A stretch of DNA of 64,000 nt from Dichotomocladium elegans (taxonomy: Eukaryota > Mucoromycota > Mucoromycetes > Mucorales > Lichtheimiaceae): assembly GCA_025716815.1 (NCBI GenBank), contig JAIXMN010000020.1, positions 1 through 64,000 on the forward strand, in the 5' to 3' direction. A program made the translations under genes and the position numbers. The first letter of the stretch is position 1; each line of letters starts with the position of its first letter. Shown piece by piece: positions 21,233 to 33,114 of this stretch. Below the pieces are notes generated by a model. It ran no database searches. It was not told the origin of the DNA and worked only from the letters and a program-made list of their open reading frames with translations.

Positions 21233-24129
21233 ATGCCACTTGCATCAAAAGACAGCAACACCATGCGAAACGATCGACACAGTGCACTCAAAAGAAAGGG
21301 AGAAAATGCTATGCCGCCTACTAAACGACCTCGGTCACAGACTGAATCCATCAAATCTACCTCTCCCAATGCCTCCACTACAAAGACCCGACCGCTGAAT
21401 CCGAGTGGCAGTCTCAAACCCTCAAATACTGGCGCAATCCGACCAGCACCGGCAGGAACTACAACAAAAAAGCCAAACACAAAAGCGAAGCCCATCGCAC
21501 AACCCATGCCAAAAAATGGATCCACCGCATCACAAAATGGGAGTCTGGGTCCTTCTACTCTTACCAAGTCAAAACCTAAGCGCGCGGCGTGGGACTTCCG
21601 GGTAAGTGCATGCGCTGAGCCATCCTAACGTTGCGAATCTTACTTTGTTGGGGTTACAGGGGAAGCTCTCCGACATGGAACAGGACCGACAAAGCAATCA
21701 AGAACGCAGTATGTTTTTTGCCAAGCTTCGATAAGCGTAGAGGATACTTGGAGAAGCAGAGAGCTACAGATATAGAACAGAAATTATTGACGTTACAATT
21801 TTTCTAGTTGCTGAATTGTCAAAAGATTGGGTAGAGCTGGAAGATCAGGTGGCCGACAAGGAGTCTGAGGCGCGTGAAGTGAAACAGAAGCTACTGGAAG
21901 TCAAAGCGATGCAAGAGGTGTGTGTTGATGATAGAAGCGACAGCCTGATCAGCACTGAAGTAGCGACGTATTGACTGTGCTGTCTCTTAGCACCTCGAAC
22001 GTTTGCATGCGGAGAATATGGAGAATATTAAATCAGATTTTGAGGATACGGTCCAAGCACTTGAGAAAACAACCTCCGAATTGAATATGAGGCGGCGAGA
22101 ATTGCAGATGCAAATCAGTGATGTTAGACAGCGAAAGGAGGAACGAGAGCGAGAGCGAGAACAAACAGCAGCGGCGAATACTGCTTTGCGGGTATATATC
22201 TAGAGACTCTGCTGGATTATTACGGGTATCTCCCAACTCATTATTAATGATGTTCATGAAGGTAACGATTACCAAGACAACACATTCGTTCTGTGAACTC
22301 GAAGCAGAACTGAACACTCTTCGAGCAAGAGGGGAGGTACGAAATTCGGATAAAATCGATTACTTATGTCATGCAATTATTGAGAAATATCTACTAGCAA
22401 GTAGACGCTCTGTTGACGGAACGCCAAAATATCATTGACGATTTAAAACAAAATATCAGTGACAAACGGTCAAGGGCCTCCTCTCTTAAAGTAGAATTAT
22501 TGGAGAGTGAGCGGATGAGGCGACGGCTCCACAATACTATACAAGAACTGAAAGGAAATATCCGCGTCTTCTGCAGAGTGCGTCCTATCCTCGGTATGGA
22601 ACGTAAAAGCAGAATGTTCGCACCCTGGCGTCTCGGAGACTCAACTCATTTTAATTTCTTATTTAGAGTCTGAGAAGGAGCGACACTCACTTGTGGATCT
22701 GAAATATGATTATGGCGATATAGAAACTGGTGATTACAGTGAAAAACTGGAACTCAAGGAGGAAGTTTCGAGTACACTAGGAAAGATATCCGTGAAGAGT
22801 TACCCTTTTTCATTTGATAAGGTGATATGCTGAAGAATACAGGGGATGAGAACACAAGTAATACTGATTATTCCGCAACATAGGTTTTCCAACCGACGAC
22901 CTCTCAGCAAGACTGCTATGAGGAGATCTCCCAATTGGTTCAGTCGGCCTTGGACGGCTACAACGTGTGCATTTTTGCGTAAGTTCATAATAATTACCTA
23001 ACGGCAATAATTGGAACCAATCTCATTGTTGTCATTTCTTAGGTATGGGCAGACAGGCAGTGGCAAGGCAAGCTAAGCTATTGATATTCTATTAGAAATA
23101 TGTGCTGATGAAACGAGCGACTGGTTTTTCATGCTCTGCTATAGACTTTCACTATGCAAGGTCCAGCCAAACCTGATGCAGAATCGACTGGCATGATTCC
23201 ACGTGCTGTTCAACAAATTTACGATGTTGCGCAGCAACTCCAAGAACGCAACTGGACCTATACCATGGAAGGTCAATTTCTAGAGATCTATAATGAAACT
23301 GTTCATGACTTACTGGGCGACTCATCAACATATGGCAAAATCAAACATGAGATCCGGCATGAGAAGAACGGCAGGACAACAGTGACCGACATGTCGACAG
23401 GTATGCATCACAGATTGATGCAACAAACAGATCGTAGCCAATGATTTGGTTTTTTTTTTTTCAGTGAATCTTGATTCACCCGCGAAGGTGACATCCATGT
23501 TGCGCAAGGCGAGCCAGAATCGAGCCACTGGTGCCACAAACCTGAACGAGCGATCATCGCGGAGTCATAGTGTGTTTATGCTGCGGATCACCGGTTCGAA
23601 CTCGGCCACTGGCGAACGCTGCTCAGGCGTCCTCAACCTGATTGATCTTGCTGGATCAGAGCGATTAGCGCTCTCTGGTTCGACGGGTGACCGTCTTCGT
23701 GAGACACAAGCAATCAATAAGAGTTTGAGTTGCCTTGGTGATGTGATACATGCGTTGGCGAATAACAAGGATGGTGGCCACGTGCCATACCGGAACTCCA
23801 AATTGACGTACTTATTGCAAAACTCACTAGGTCTGTTGATAAAGGAGGATGCGGGCGCTAGGAAATAGCGCGTAGCATGGCGGAAACTAATGACTGGAGG
23901 ATGACGATAGGTGGCAACAGTAAAACGCTCATGTTTGTCAATATTTCTCCGTTATCCGAGCATTTTGGCGAGACGCTTTGTTCACTTCGATTTGCAACTA
24001 AGGTGAGCGTTTCTCTTCTTTTACAAGAAGATATTATATATATGATCGATCGGTTAAAACAGATGCGATATCTATTAGGTCAACTCATGTCGCATTGGCA
24101 CTGCAACACGAAGGGCAACACGTGCCTGA
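21233..24129 (+). CDS. Kinesin-14 (Kar3-like, C-terminal motor)
   Basis: Thirteen exons (21233-21601, 21660-21708, 21808-21917, 21991-22191, 22277-22336, 22398-22593, 22667-22821, 22884-22978, 23043-23067, 23145-23400, 23465-23830, 23911-24002, 24079-24129) sum to 2025 nt, 674 residues; exon 5 edges are the least certain. A basic Ser/Thr/Pro-rich head of about 120 residues suits microtubule binding. Then follows a coiled-coil stalk, the minus-end neck ([20 protein letters not shown]) and the motor: GQTGSGKT P-loop, NERSSRSHS switch I, LIDLAGSE switch II, then [13 protein letters not shown]. The motor ends [16 protein letters not shown] at the C-terminus, as in Kar3. It should work in spindle and nuclear movement. 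The P-loop codon Lys is followed by a GC-AG intron. Confidence 0.9.
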
Positions 24130-24573
24130 CCGTGCTTTGCAAGATAGTTCATTCCCCCTTTTTTATACATTAAATGAAAGATACTGTAAATGAGGCTGTC
24201 GAAGATGCATCTGAGCATGAAACCAAGACGATACAATCAATTGAAGAGCTCCAGTCAGCTTTCTTTTTATTAACTGTAGCAGAACCACCACCGCAGTCAA
24301 AGAAAGAGGAAAAAAAATCTAGAATCCCGAACGGACCAGATATATATAGATATTTAAGAGAGAAGCGTTGAAAAGCAAAAAAAAAAGGTAAAATACAAAG
24401 CTGTGAATGCAGGCAGTGAGTGAATGTGTGCATGTGCAGAAATGATGGAGGAAGCATGTGTGTAGGTACGGAGAGATAACATCTTTTTTTTCTCTCTCCC
24501 GGTAGGCTAAATGAGACGTGTGTGTGTATATAGGGCGGGGAGTAGGCAGGGTAGATTACATAAGTGAATGGAA
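24130..24573. other. Convergent 3' region between kinesin-14 and proline dehydrogenase
   Basis: Contains poly(A)-like runs and TG-rich tracts. A short plus-strand frame (24174-24371) has a Lys/Glu-rich tail but no homology I recognise and is probably 3' UTR. Confidence 0.4.
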
Positions 24574-26769
24574 TTAGGCGGTTTCGGCAACGCCGGCGGA
24601 CATGTCAGCAGCGCCGGATGATGGATCTGTGGAGACGGATGTGGCTCCGTTAGCCACCGACGGAGCGGTCTCTGTGTGAGAGGCCGACGTAATAACCACA
24701 GAGCGCTTGCTACCCAGAAGACGGTCTTTGATTTCAATAGCCATCAGGGCGCGCTCGTGGCCAACATCACCCAGGACGGCCGAATTTTCCTGGGCACGAC
24801 GGATGAGATAAGGGATGACGTCCTGGATGTGACCATAGGGCAGATATTTGTAAATGGAGTAGCCATTGCGAGCAAGGGCGGTCGAGAGCTGGTCTTTCAT
24901 AGCAAACAACTGACCGAAATGGACGACACCGGACCGGGGCAGGACGCCCTGGCGCTCCATTTCCTGGATGGTGAGGATGACGGATTCGCGATTGTGCGTA
25001 GCAACCATGAAAACGATGGGGGCAGTTGATGCTGTCAAAGCTTCACCGGTATGCACTTGATGTTCATGGAGCTTAGTGAGTAGAAACTTGACTCCTTGGT
25101 TGTAAGATGCGTGCGTATCTTGGATGGTATCCTGGATTGGCGAGGGATAATGATTTTCGAGGGCACGCTGCGCGGAAGGGGAAAAAAAAGGAAAAAAAAA
25201 GAAACGAAAAAAAACAAAAACATGTGGATCAGAACCAATCACGAACCAGCATAAAGGGGTCATAATGAAGCAACAAAGTTTTATACCTTTCGTTCCGAGA
25301 CCATGTACGCGCCCCGTACAAGTTTGGCCGCAAAAGCAAAATTCTCACGGTGCGCGCGCTCGACATCCACTTCGAGTTTTGAGAGGGCAGCCTTGGTATA
25401 CATCTGGTCTAGATATTCAATCCAAAAAAAAAAGCTCTTAGTAACCTTGGGAAAGCTAAATATAATGTATGCGTGGGTTCCTCCCCGCCCGCTTACATGT
25501 GTTATAGACAGTGGGGGTCTGGTGCTCCTCCTCAGGGATCCGCTGGTTATATTTTGCCTGCATGTTGAGAGCAACATGGTCAATGGCCTCCTGGAAGTAG
25601 CTCTGTTCAGCATCAATCATGACACCTGCGCCTAACCGTTTCGCCATGCTGCAGATCTCATCCATCCTGCCGATAAGACGGTCATATGCCTCAAGATCGC
25701 GCTTGGCCATCAGGGCTCCACTCCCGGCAAAGTCATTGCCGGTCCACCAGAGGTCACGATCGGGACTGTGAAGATTGAGCAACTTGGTATATTCAATGAA
25801 ATCGAGCAAGTCGATCCGGGAAAGGATGGCATCGCGCTGTCGCCGCTGTGTCTCGGTCGCCGGCTGCGGCAGGATTTCATCCACAATTTTGCGGAAACTC
25901 TGGCCATCGATCTTACCGTTGTTTTGGTACTTGTGGAACGCCTTGCTGAGGGCTGAGATGGTTTGATTGAGACGTAGGAGAAGCTCGGGAGGAGCAAGAG
26001 CGGTGACCTTGACGGCCGCAAAGGCGCCTGCACGCGCTCCCTTGGCAGCCGTCTCGAGTGAGTGCTTGGTCTTGCTTAGGATGAAGTCTGCATTTTCCTC
26101 AAGACGTTCAAATGACATTGTTCCCGTGTCTTCATCCGCCTCAACGGACAGGTCGAGGATGGCATTCATCCCAATCGCAGAGAGCCGCTCCATCACCTCC
26201 AGACATTCCTCGGGCGTCTCACCACCGCAAAAGTGTTGGAAGAATGTCTTCTTGATGATCCAGTAGACCACTTTTTCGAGGCCAATTTTCTCAGAGAACG
26301 CAATGAGGTGCGGCGCAGCCTCAACGAGCCACTGGTAGGTGCACAGCTTGTAGACAATAAGCCCAAGGAGCACGTCTCCCGTCGATTTTTGCTGAAGAAA
26401 TGTCCTGCTGTTCTCGTCCATCAGTTCGGCCACTGCAGACGATGGAGACGGTGCGGTATATGCCGAAAGAGGCAGGGAATGAGCGCTGGTACCGCTGCTG
26501 CTCTCAGTATGTGCACTGTGCGGCATGCCAAAAGCATCGCGCGAGTAAAAATACATTAGGGAAGCGGAAGTTAAGGCCACACAGGCCGAAATGGATTTGT
26601 AACGGGATTGGTTACAAGACGATGGGGCGGGGGTGTGGAAGCGAGCGCGAGCGGCATAAGTGCGGAGAGATGCAGAAGAAATAGAGAGCGGTGAATGGCT
26701 GCTACCGGCCATTGCGAAGCGCAGAGGCGGCGAGTGTGTTGGACGAAGACGGAATGCGGTGCGGATCAT
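24574..26769 (-). CDS. PUT1: Proline dehydrogenase, mitochondrial
   Basis: Three exons (26769-25497, 25408-25287, 25167-24574) give 662 residues, longer than yeast Put1. The N-terminus is Arg/Ser-rich (MIRTAFRLRP) and fits a mitochondrial presequence. Core motifs are LDLSVEADED, KVTALAPPELLLR, DAEQSYFQEAID, NTYQMYTKAAL and KLVRGAYMVSERKRA, the FAD-binding barrel with the conserved RGAY..ER arginine pair, ending YLPYGHIQDVIPYLIRRAQEN. The last about 45 residues are a Ser/Ala-rich extension. It oxidises proline to pyrroline-5-carboxylate and passes electrons to the respiratory chain. Confidence 0.92.
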
Positions 26770-28823
26770 ATATCAATAGCGCAAAAAAAAAGATAGAGCG
26801 GAAAAGGAGCAAAGGGCGAACAGAACCTTCCGAGCAAAAGAGCAGGCTTTTTTATATCTGGACACTACCCCCGCGGGCCTGAATGGGCCGGAAGAACACG
26901 CGTATGTGCAGATGGGGCAGTCGGCGACTATGGGTGGGTGCCAGCAAGGGCTTGGAGTGATCACGGCCCAGGAAACCAGCTCCCGATTAACTTTCCTAAA
27001 ATGGAACCTCCACCAATCAGAGACCAAGAAAGCACGATTAGCTTCGAAATATCGACCTTTTGCATTCTGTCAAAGGGAAACGTGCAACGCATTTTCGTGT
27101 AACATGGCTCCTCCCCAGGTGAACTTTAATCTTACATTTTCCAGCACCAAGCTATTGCTTGGTGTCCTCGTTGCCTATTGACCCCGTTACAGAGCGTTTG
27201 GCTGGATACATGTTTGTATTCTATCGATTGGGCATGTAAACGAAAGAAGAAACAAGTCTTTTATTTTCTTTCCTGGGTAAAAGAGGCGCGCTTAGAAGCC
27301 GGGAGGCTACTGCTATCATTATGTAACAATGATAGCCAAGTAGCAATTGTACTGTTGCATTCCATTAAAACGGCAGCCACGCTAGACACGTGGTAGAGCA
27401 ATGGCAAGATATTTTGGAAGATCCAAAAGATCCCACGCTCGGTCTCAACAAAGGGCTGGTCATGCTGATACCCCGTGACCAATTGAGCCCTCGCGTATGA
27501 AGCGGAAAAGAGAAACGGAGAGACGCTCCCCACACACACTGACTGGAAGAAGGAGAACATTATTAAAGGCACATTAGTGGTAAATCCGATGTAGCACTCG
27601 TTCTTTCATCATTCTCTACACCGGCAACATCCTCCGTCCACCCCACCACCAATGGGAGAACATGGGCGTTATGTGAGGTGTGTATTCGGATTTGGAATTT
27701 CGCGGAATGATGAAAACCATAATTGCCCTTGCTAATCCCGGTTTCGTTTTCAAAAAAAAAAGAACTGGCTAAGCACACCAACATTATCACCCATCGTCCA
27801 CCTTTCACACGAACCACCTGCATGCATAAACAGACTGGGGGAGAGAAAAACATTTGCAGGGCGTCTTTAGTTTTTATAGCTTTGCCACTGAATGCTGTCG
27901 TTGTCTCTAAAATTTTATAATATCTGTTGGCATAGACCAAAAGGTCATGCGGGACCGGCATTAAAATTTCGGAAATACTGTATTAAATGCTTCGCTCACA
28001 TTCTTCGACTTTCCATAGCCTATGTTATATCCCAGCAGTCATAGAGGCGCGGGGAGGGCATCGATCCCCTATAGCAGTGAAAACCAAATGCTGCATCGCA
28101 GACCCCAATGGCCTCCCCCCTTTTCGACTAGTAGAAATAAAATAGGCCAATGGGCAATTGGAACAGGTTGGTTTCAGCATGTCGTTATCGTTGGGGGTGG
28201 GGCGGTGGAGACTACGGACATTTCCGGATACTTGATTTTTAGTGAAACTTTAATCCTTGGAGATATTCTTGTCCGTCTCGCCATGCTCCCCCCTTTTTTT
28301 TTTCAGAAATCTCTGTGTGGTTTCCTACCTTGTTATCGCCTCCTTCCGTAGACTAGAACCGACCTTATCTTTCTTCTTCTTCATTATTATTATTGGCTTT
28401 GGTAATGTTCCGATTCTCGTGATTTTTTTAAACGTAAACAAACACTGCTACAATCAACTCATCGCATTCAAATCCAGGTACGGTCTACTTTGCTATGTGC
28501 CCTTATGGGATGAGCTTTTCTTTCTCCAGCAAGCTATTCACAGAAAGCTTTTACTTGTGTGTCTTTGAGATTTCCATATTTGGCGGTCAAGTTTCGCAGC
28601 TCTGGGCAATGAAGGTTACTATCGCACAAGGAATAACATTTGTATCAATCCGAATTTCGGCCATCTTGATGGTAATAAAAAATTTATATACTTAATTAAA
28701 AAGAAAAAAAATACACTTTACAATATTACAGATATAGTCGTTACGGGTAAGAGGTGGGGAAGAGGGAAATGAGGGGGCGGGGGAGGTCGAGGAAGAAAGA
28801 TGGGCAAGTGAGAACTTATAAAA
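26770..28823. other. Intergenic region without a supported gene
   Basis: About 2 kb between the proline dehydrogenase start and the ABP2-like 3' end. Several frames of 60-130 codons on both strands lack codon pattern, family motifs or splice partners. Pyrimidine runs are frequent. Confidence 0.4.
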
Positions 28824-31096
28824 TCATGGATTATCTTGGTCATCGCTGAACGGATTTTCTAATAACTGTTCTGCGAGTACTGTACGCCATTTCTCATAGT
28901 GATTGCATAAGTTTTCAATACGCATAGCGAGCTTCGCTTTCGACTCGGTTTCCTGCCTTAACCTTTCCTCTATAGTCAAAAATTGTTCTTTCAATTGTAC
29001 GATATCTTTATACAGTGCGCTGACGGTATCCTGAAGACGCAAACAGTTGTGGCAGGTTGGACTGGATGTTGAAGAGAGAGCAAGCGTTGACGAGGAATGG
29101 CGCTGTGGTGACGCCAATGGAGGTGACAATAAACGCACTGGAGGTGGTCGACAGGGAGTGGATGGTGAATGAGGCGTATCAGACGACGGACCAGCCGTTA
29201 TTTCAGCGGAAGTGTGTGTATTAGAGAAAGGATCATCATGAGATGACGGTGGTAAGTCTGCTGATTCTATCAGGTTTGGTGAGGAGGGATTGATTGCGTG
29301 GCCCGTGGAAGAGTTTTGCTCATGGTTTTGCTGCTGGTGCTCAGGTTGGGCGTTGGTTGCAGTCGTGCCAGATGTGTACGATACCAAGCTGATCGAGGAA
29401 GATGTTGATGCTAATTCATCCTCCTCATCCTCACGAAGGTACTCTCGAAGGTACATTGATGCATCCTCCTCTTGCAATTCAGGGGATGTGCTTGGATTGT
29501 ATACATCAGGATCTTCGTTATCCTCCTCTTTATGCGGTATCGTCATAGCCGGCATATGCGATCGCCGTTTCCGGCTTCCTGCATGAACAATTGGTGTTCG
29601 GTGAGTAGTAACAGTGTCGCCATGATCGTCCTCTGTATGGTCCGAGTCCTCCTCTCTTCCATCATCTTCATCATCGTGGGACAGATCATAGTCCCGCCTT
29701 CGTCGTTTGCTGCTAAGCGATGGGTTGCTGGTATGACCGGCCGATATAGCTGCTTCCTCATCTGCAGACCGTATATCGGTCTCGGTATAATTTGCCTTCC
29801 GCTTCTGATAGTTACCCATGACAAGACATCCGCTGTACTTCTCACCCGGTTCTGTGTGGAACTTGTATGGATTTCCCAGAAGATAGTCAAAGTACGAGTC
29901 GATACGGTACTTGCGCATCCAACGTTTTACGCGCTGTGCGAATTGTGGGCGACCAGGCACATCTGACAGGCCGAGTTGACCAACAAGCTGAGACCAATTT
30001 TTGATCTACCCACTTTCCCATTAGTCTCCCCCTCAAGCTTGTTACGCCCCAGTGCCTTTCTCGCTATTTACCTGATGGTTGTATAGTTTCTTAACAAGAG
30101 TATAAACATCCCACGTGGTATAAGAAAGATCGCCCGTCTTTGGGACGGAAGAAAATTTGCGCCGAATGTAAATGTGGTTCTCGATGCTATCGCCAATGTA
30201 CATCGGATCATGGTGAAGCACAAACTGGATATAGCCTTCCTCAAAGTTTTCTTTGGTGACATTGTCCCCGCAGATCGTGAGCTCAAAGGGCGATGCATTT
30301 TTTGCTGGTTTTGGGCCTGTGCTACTCTCATGGCTAATACTGGTGCCACAACTGTGTTGCTGGTGAATGCGATATGCCCCGATTGCCTGGGATTCTTCAG
30401 TGGCAACACCAGCAGTGGCCATCTCTCCTGACCGACCCGTCGCTGTGCTTTCAGGCGAAAATCGATTACTGCTGCCGTTGTTGCACGATGACCCAACGGA
30501 CTCGCTTGTTGAGAGTGCAATGGATGTTCGTCGTCTTTGATACATGGTTGCTGTGCTTTTTACCTCGGCAGTCCCAAACGGGTCTATGGGCGTCGGCGAA
30601 GCAGGTGAATTCCCGAAAAGGGTTCTATTGCTACTAGTGGCACTACTGTGGGCGCCTTCGCGAGATGGCGAATCACTAGGGTTCATCTGTTTTGCTTGAA
30701 ACGATTCTGTGGTCGATTGATCCGAAAGTGAACTGGCATTAGGCGACCGAGAATCTGAGGCGGGCCTCCTACTACTGTCCCCGCTACAATCGGTCGGATA
30801 ATGCCAATTAGCCGTTATTGGCAGGAGCTAATTCCAATCAAGACTAGTTTCAGCATTGGGCGAAGTGTGCATATTATATAGATATATATTCATGTCGCCG
30901 TTGCCATTCTGACCTTGCTAGGAGCGTATAGCGATGCATCCGAAACCCCACGACTGCTCTCTGCAATGTTAGACTCATTGTATATTTTCCCCAAGTGCAT
31001 CGCATCCGTCTTTGTGCGCTGGAAAGGGTCGTAGGTGGATGTGACCACCGGCTGAGTGTCTTCGGATGGCCGATGGATGAGTTCTGAAAGATTCAT
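28824..31096 (-). CDS. ARS-binding protein 2 (ABP2)-like DNA-binding protein
   Basis: Exons 31096-30914, 30827-30072 and 30005-28824 give 706 residues if the ATG at 31096 is the start; the frame opens slightly upstream, so a further 5' exon is possible. The conserved block spans the second intron: PFELTICGDNVTKENFEEGYIQF, IRRKFSSVPKTGDLSYTTWDVYTLVKKLYNHQ, then IKNWSQLVGQLGL and VKRWMRKYRIDSYFDYLLGN. This matches the Abp2 domain of fission yeast, which binds AT-rich replication-origin DNA. The rest is low-complexity: Ser/Pro-rich, an acidic HDDEDD region, and a C-terminal coiled coil (LRQETESKAKLAMRIENL). A nuclear role is inferred. Confidence 0.7.
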
Positions 31097-31152
31097 AGAA
31101 AGGGCTTCGTGATAAGCTTGCAATGTTACGGTGGACTGTGTTTATTGCTCGC

Positions 31153-31197
<45 letters not shown>

Positions 31198-33114
31198 CTG
31201 TGTGCTTTTGAATTTTAATGTGTGTCCGCCACTGCACTCTGAAACGAACTTGCAGCAGCAGCAAAACGGACAGACGGCAGAACCAAGCAACCAGCAGGGT
31301 CAGCAGCAGAAAAAAAAAAAGGACCCAATTTCTAATCGGACTTTAGTCATTCTGCCAGAAAAAGAAAGTCTTGCCCGTGTCACTTTTTACCCTGTCTGTT
31401 GCATCTGTGGTATCATGAAAGACCCTCTCTTCTGTATCGTGTCAAGCTGTGCATCTGAAGTTAGTCACTCAACCCAATTTCCTTTGTGGCAGTCTTCTCA
31501 TATGTATCAAATGGGAGAACGCAAAGTATCTCTTGCTTACTTGTGTAAAACTGATCTACTTTATTTCAAATGCGTGAAATAGGAGGGAGTACATGCAGCC
31601 TGGCAATATTTCACTATCGGAGCCACAATGTTTAGCCTGCCGCCAAAAATCCACACACGCACTCCATTATTGTCGAGAGGTTACACCACAATGGGGCTGC
31701 GATCCCAATTTAGGCCTTCGTGTTCGAGAAGGTGGCGGAAGTGGCGGACACGACTATGCTTATTTTAACCACCAGTACACCATTGTTTTATGAGTGTTAG
31801 CTGCATTCGTGACAGTATACAGTACAACACAGGAACCAGTGATATGACAGGAAAACGGTGGAAGCAGTCGGGTTTCTTCCAATTCCCTTGGATTATCACA
31901 CGCATAATAAACAACCAGATACCTTTTTGTTTCCCGCTGGAAGATGCTGACGATATTAATAATAACCGAAAAACGAATCATTTGTCAGCAACGATGCGCA
32001 TACTTGGGTGACACATTAGGATTATGAAAAGAAACCATCGGGCAAGTGTGCGTATTCATCGGACACTCTCGCAGTCTCTCTCCACGTGTCTGATTGCCGT
32101 GATAAAGTATTTAGAAGGATGAATACATCAGCTTTTTACACAGAAGGATTTCTCGAGCTAGCTTACTGATCGAAAATTTAGTTTATATGACAGGAAAGCC
32201 TAAATAATATCAGCTCTCTTAGCATGGTAATCTCCTTAATGCATGCCATCAGAAGTCCTACTGAATTTATGGAAGATGCTCATAGAGCGTTAGCCCACAT
32301 ATCTCAGACTTAAGCTCCATTTGGTTACTAGGTCTTTTCGCTGTCACGTGCGCGAATAGCCCAATCCGCATTCTCATGTTAGGTATGTTTCCCTACCGTG
32401 TCATCGTTAAATCATCTTACAATGGCACCTGTACTACTTTTTCTATCTCTTACTACATGCGTACCATCAACAGTGCAGCAATTGGTAGCATGTATGACTT
32501 CAAAAGGGCTCACATCTTTTTTTTTTTGGCACTGCAAACCCCGCTTTTGGACTGGTGTTGTTGGAAAGGACAGAATTCGAACCACGACAGGCAGAGGTAG
32601 TAGCATTGCTCTTGTACAATACGCACGCGCATAGAAAACCAAGCTCCCTCCTTATATTTCAGTCATGGAAAAAACCTACAGAGGGAAATCATTGCCTGGT
32701 GGAGAATTCTTTCGTTCGGAGCGAGATGTATGGGTTGATTGCGTGAAAGTGATCCTAAGTCTATTAGGTAAGAATGTAGGCTGCTTTTGCAGTCGAAATG
32801 CTGAATTCATGACACGAAATCAAATCATATAGAGGACAGTCTTCCGGAACTCGAAACGACGAATCAGCTCGGTTATCGAACAGAATACACACGAGAACTA
32901 TGCGATAAAACTAATCGGTTTGCCCATGCTTCCTTGACTCATGGACAAGGTAAACTAAAATTAGCAGGTATTTCATTTTGGTGAATGGCACAATAACGCA
33001 TCCACCGGGTCGGTTTCGAAAAAAGGATGGCGATCGTCTTCTCCAAGCGGCAGTATCACAAACGCGACAAAACGTAAGCGGAGCAGTTTCCTCGATTGCT
33101 CGCGCGATCGGAAA
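31097..33114. other. Intergenic region with a TG microsatellite
   Basis: About 2 kb with no supported gene. A perfect (TG)n run lies at about 31,155-31,195 just upstream of the ABP2-like gene. A T-tract at 32,516-32,527 and a short imperfect inverted repeat (GGACAGAATTCGAACC... with CCACGACAGG) at about 32,568-32,592 were seen. The latter was tested as a tRNA T-arm and does not fold as one. Confidence 0.4.
31155..31196. repeat. (TG)n microsatellite
   Basis: Uninterrupted TG dinucleotides over about 42 bp on the plus strand, in the probable promoter of the minus-strand ABP2-like gene. Confidence 0.9.

Noticed and set aside
27563..27961. 132-codon minus-strand ORF
   Set aside because: No recognisable motif, unusual composition and no splice partners; probably chance.
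32560..32600. tRNA gene suggested by a GGTTCGAATTC motif on the minus strand
   Set aside because: The bases around the TTCGAAT loop do not pair as a T-arm, and no acceptor stem or anticodon arm could be built.
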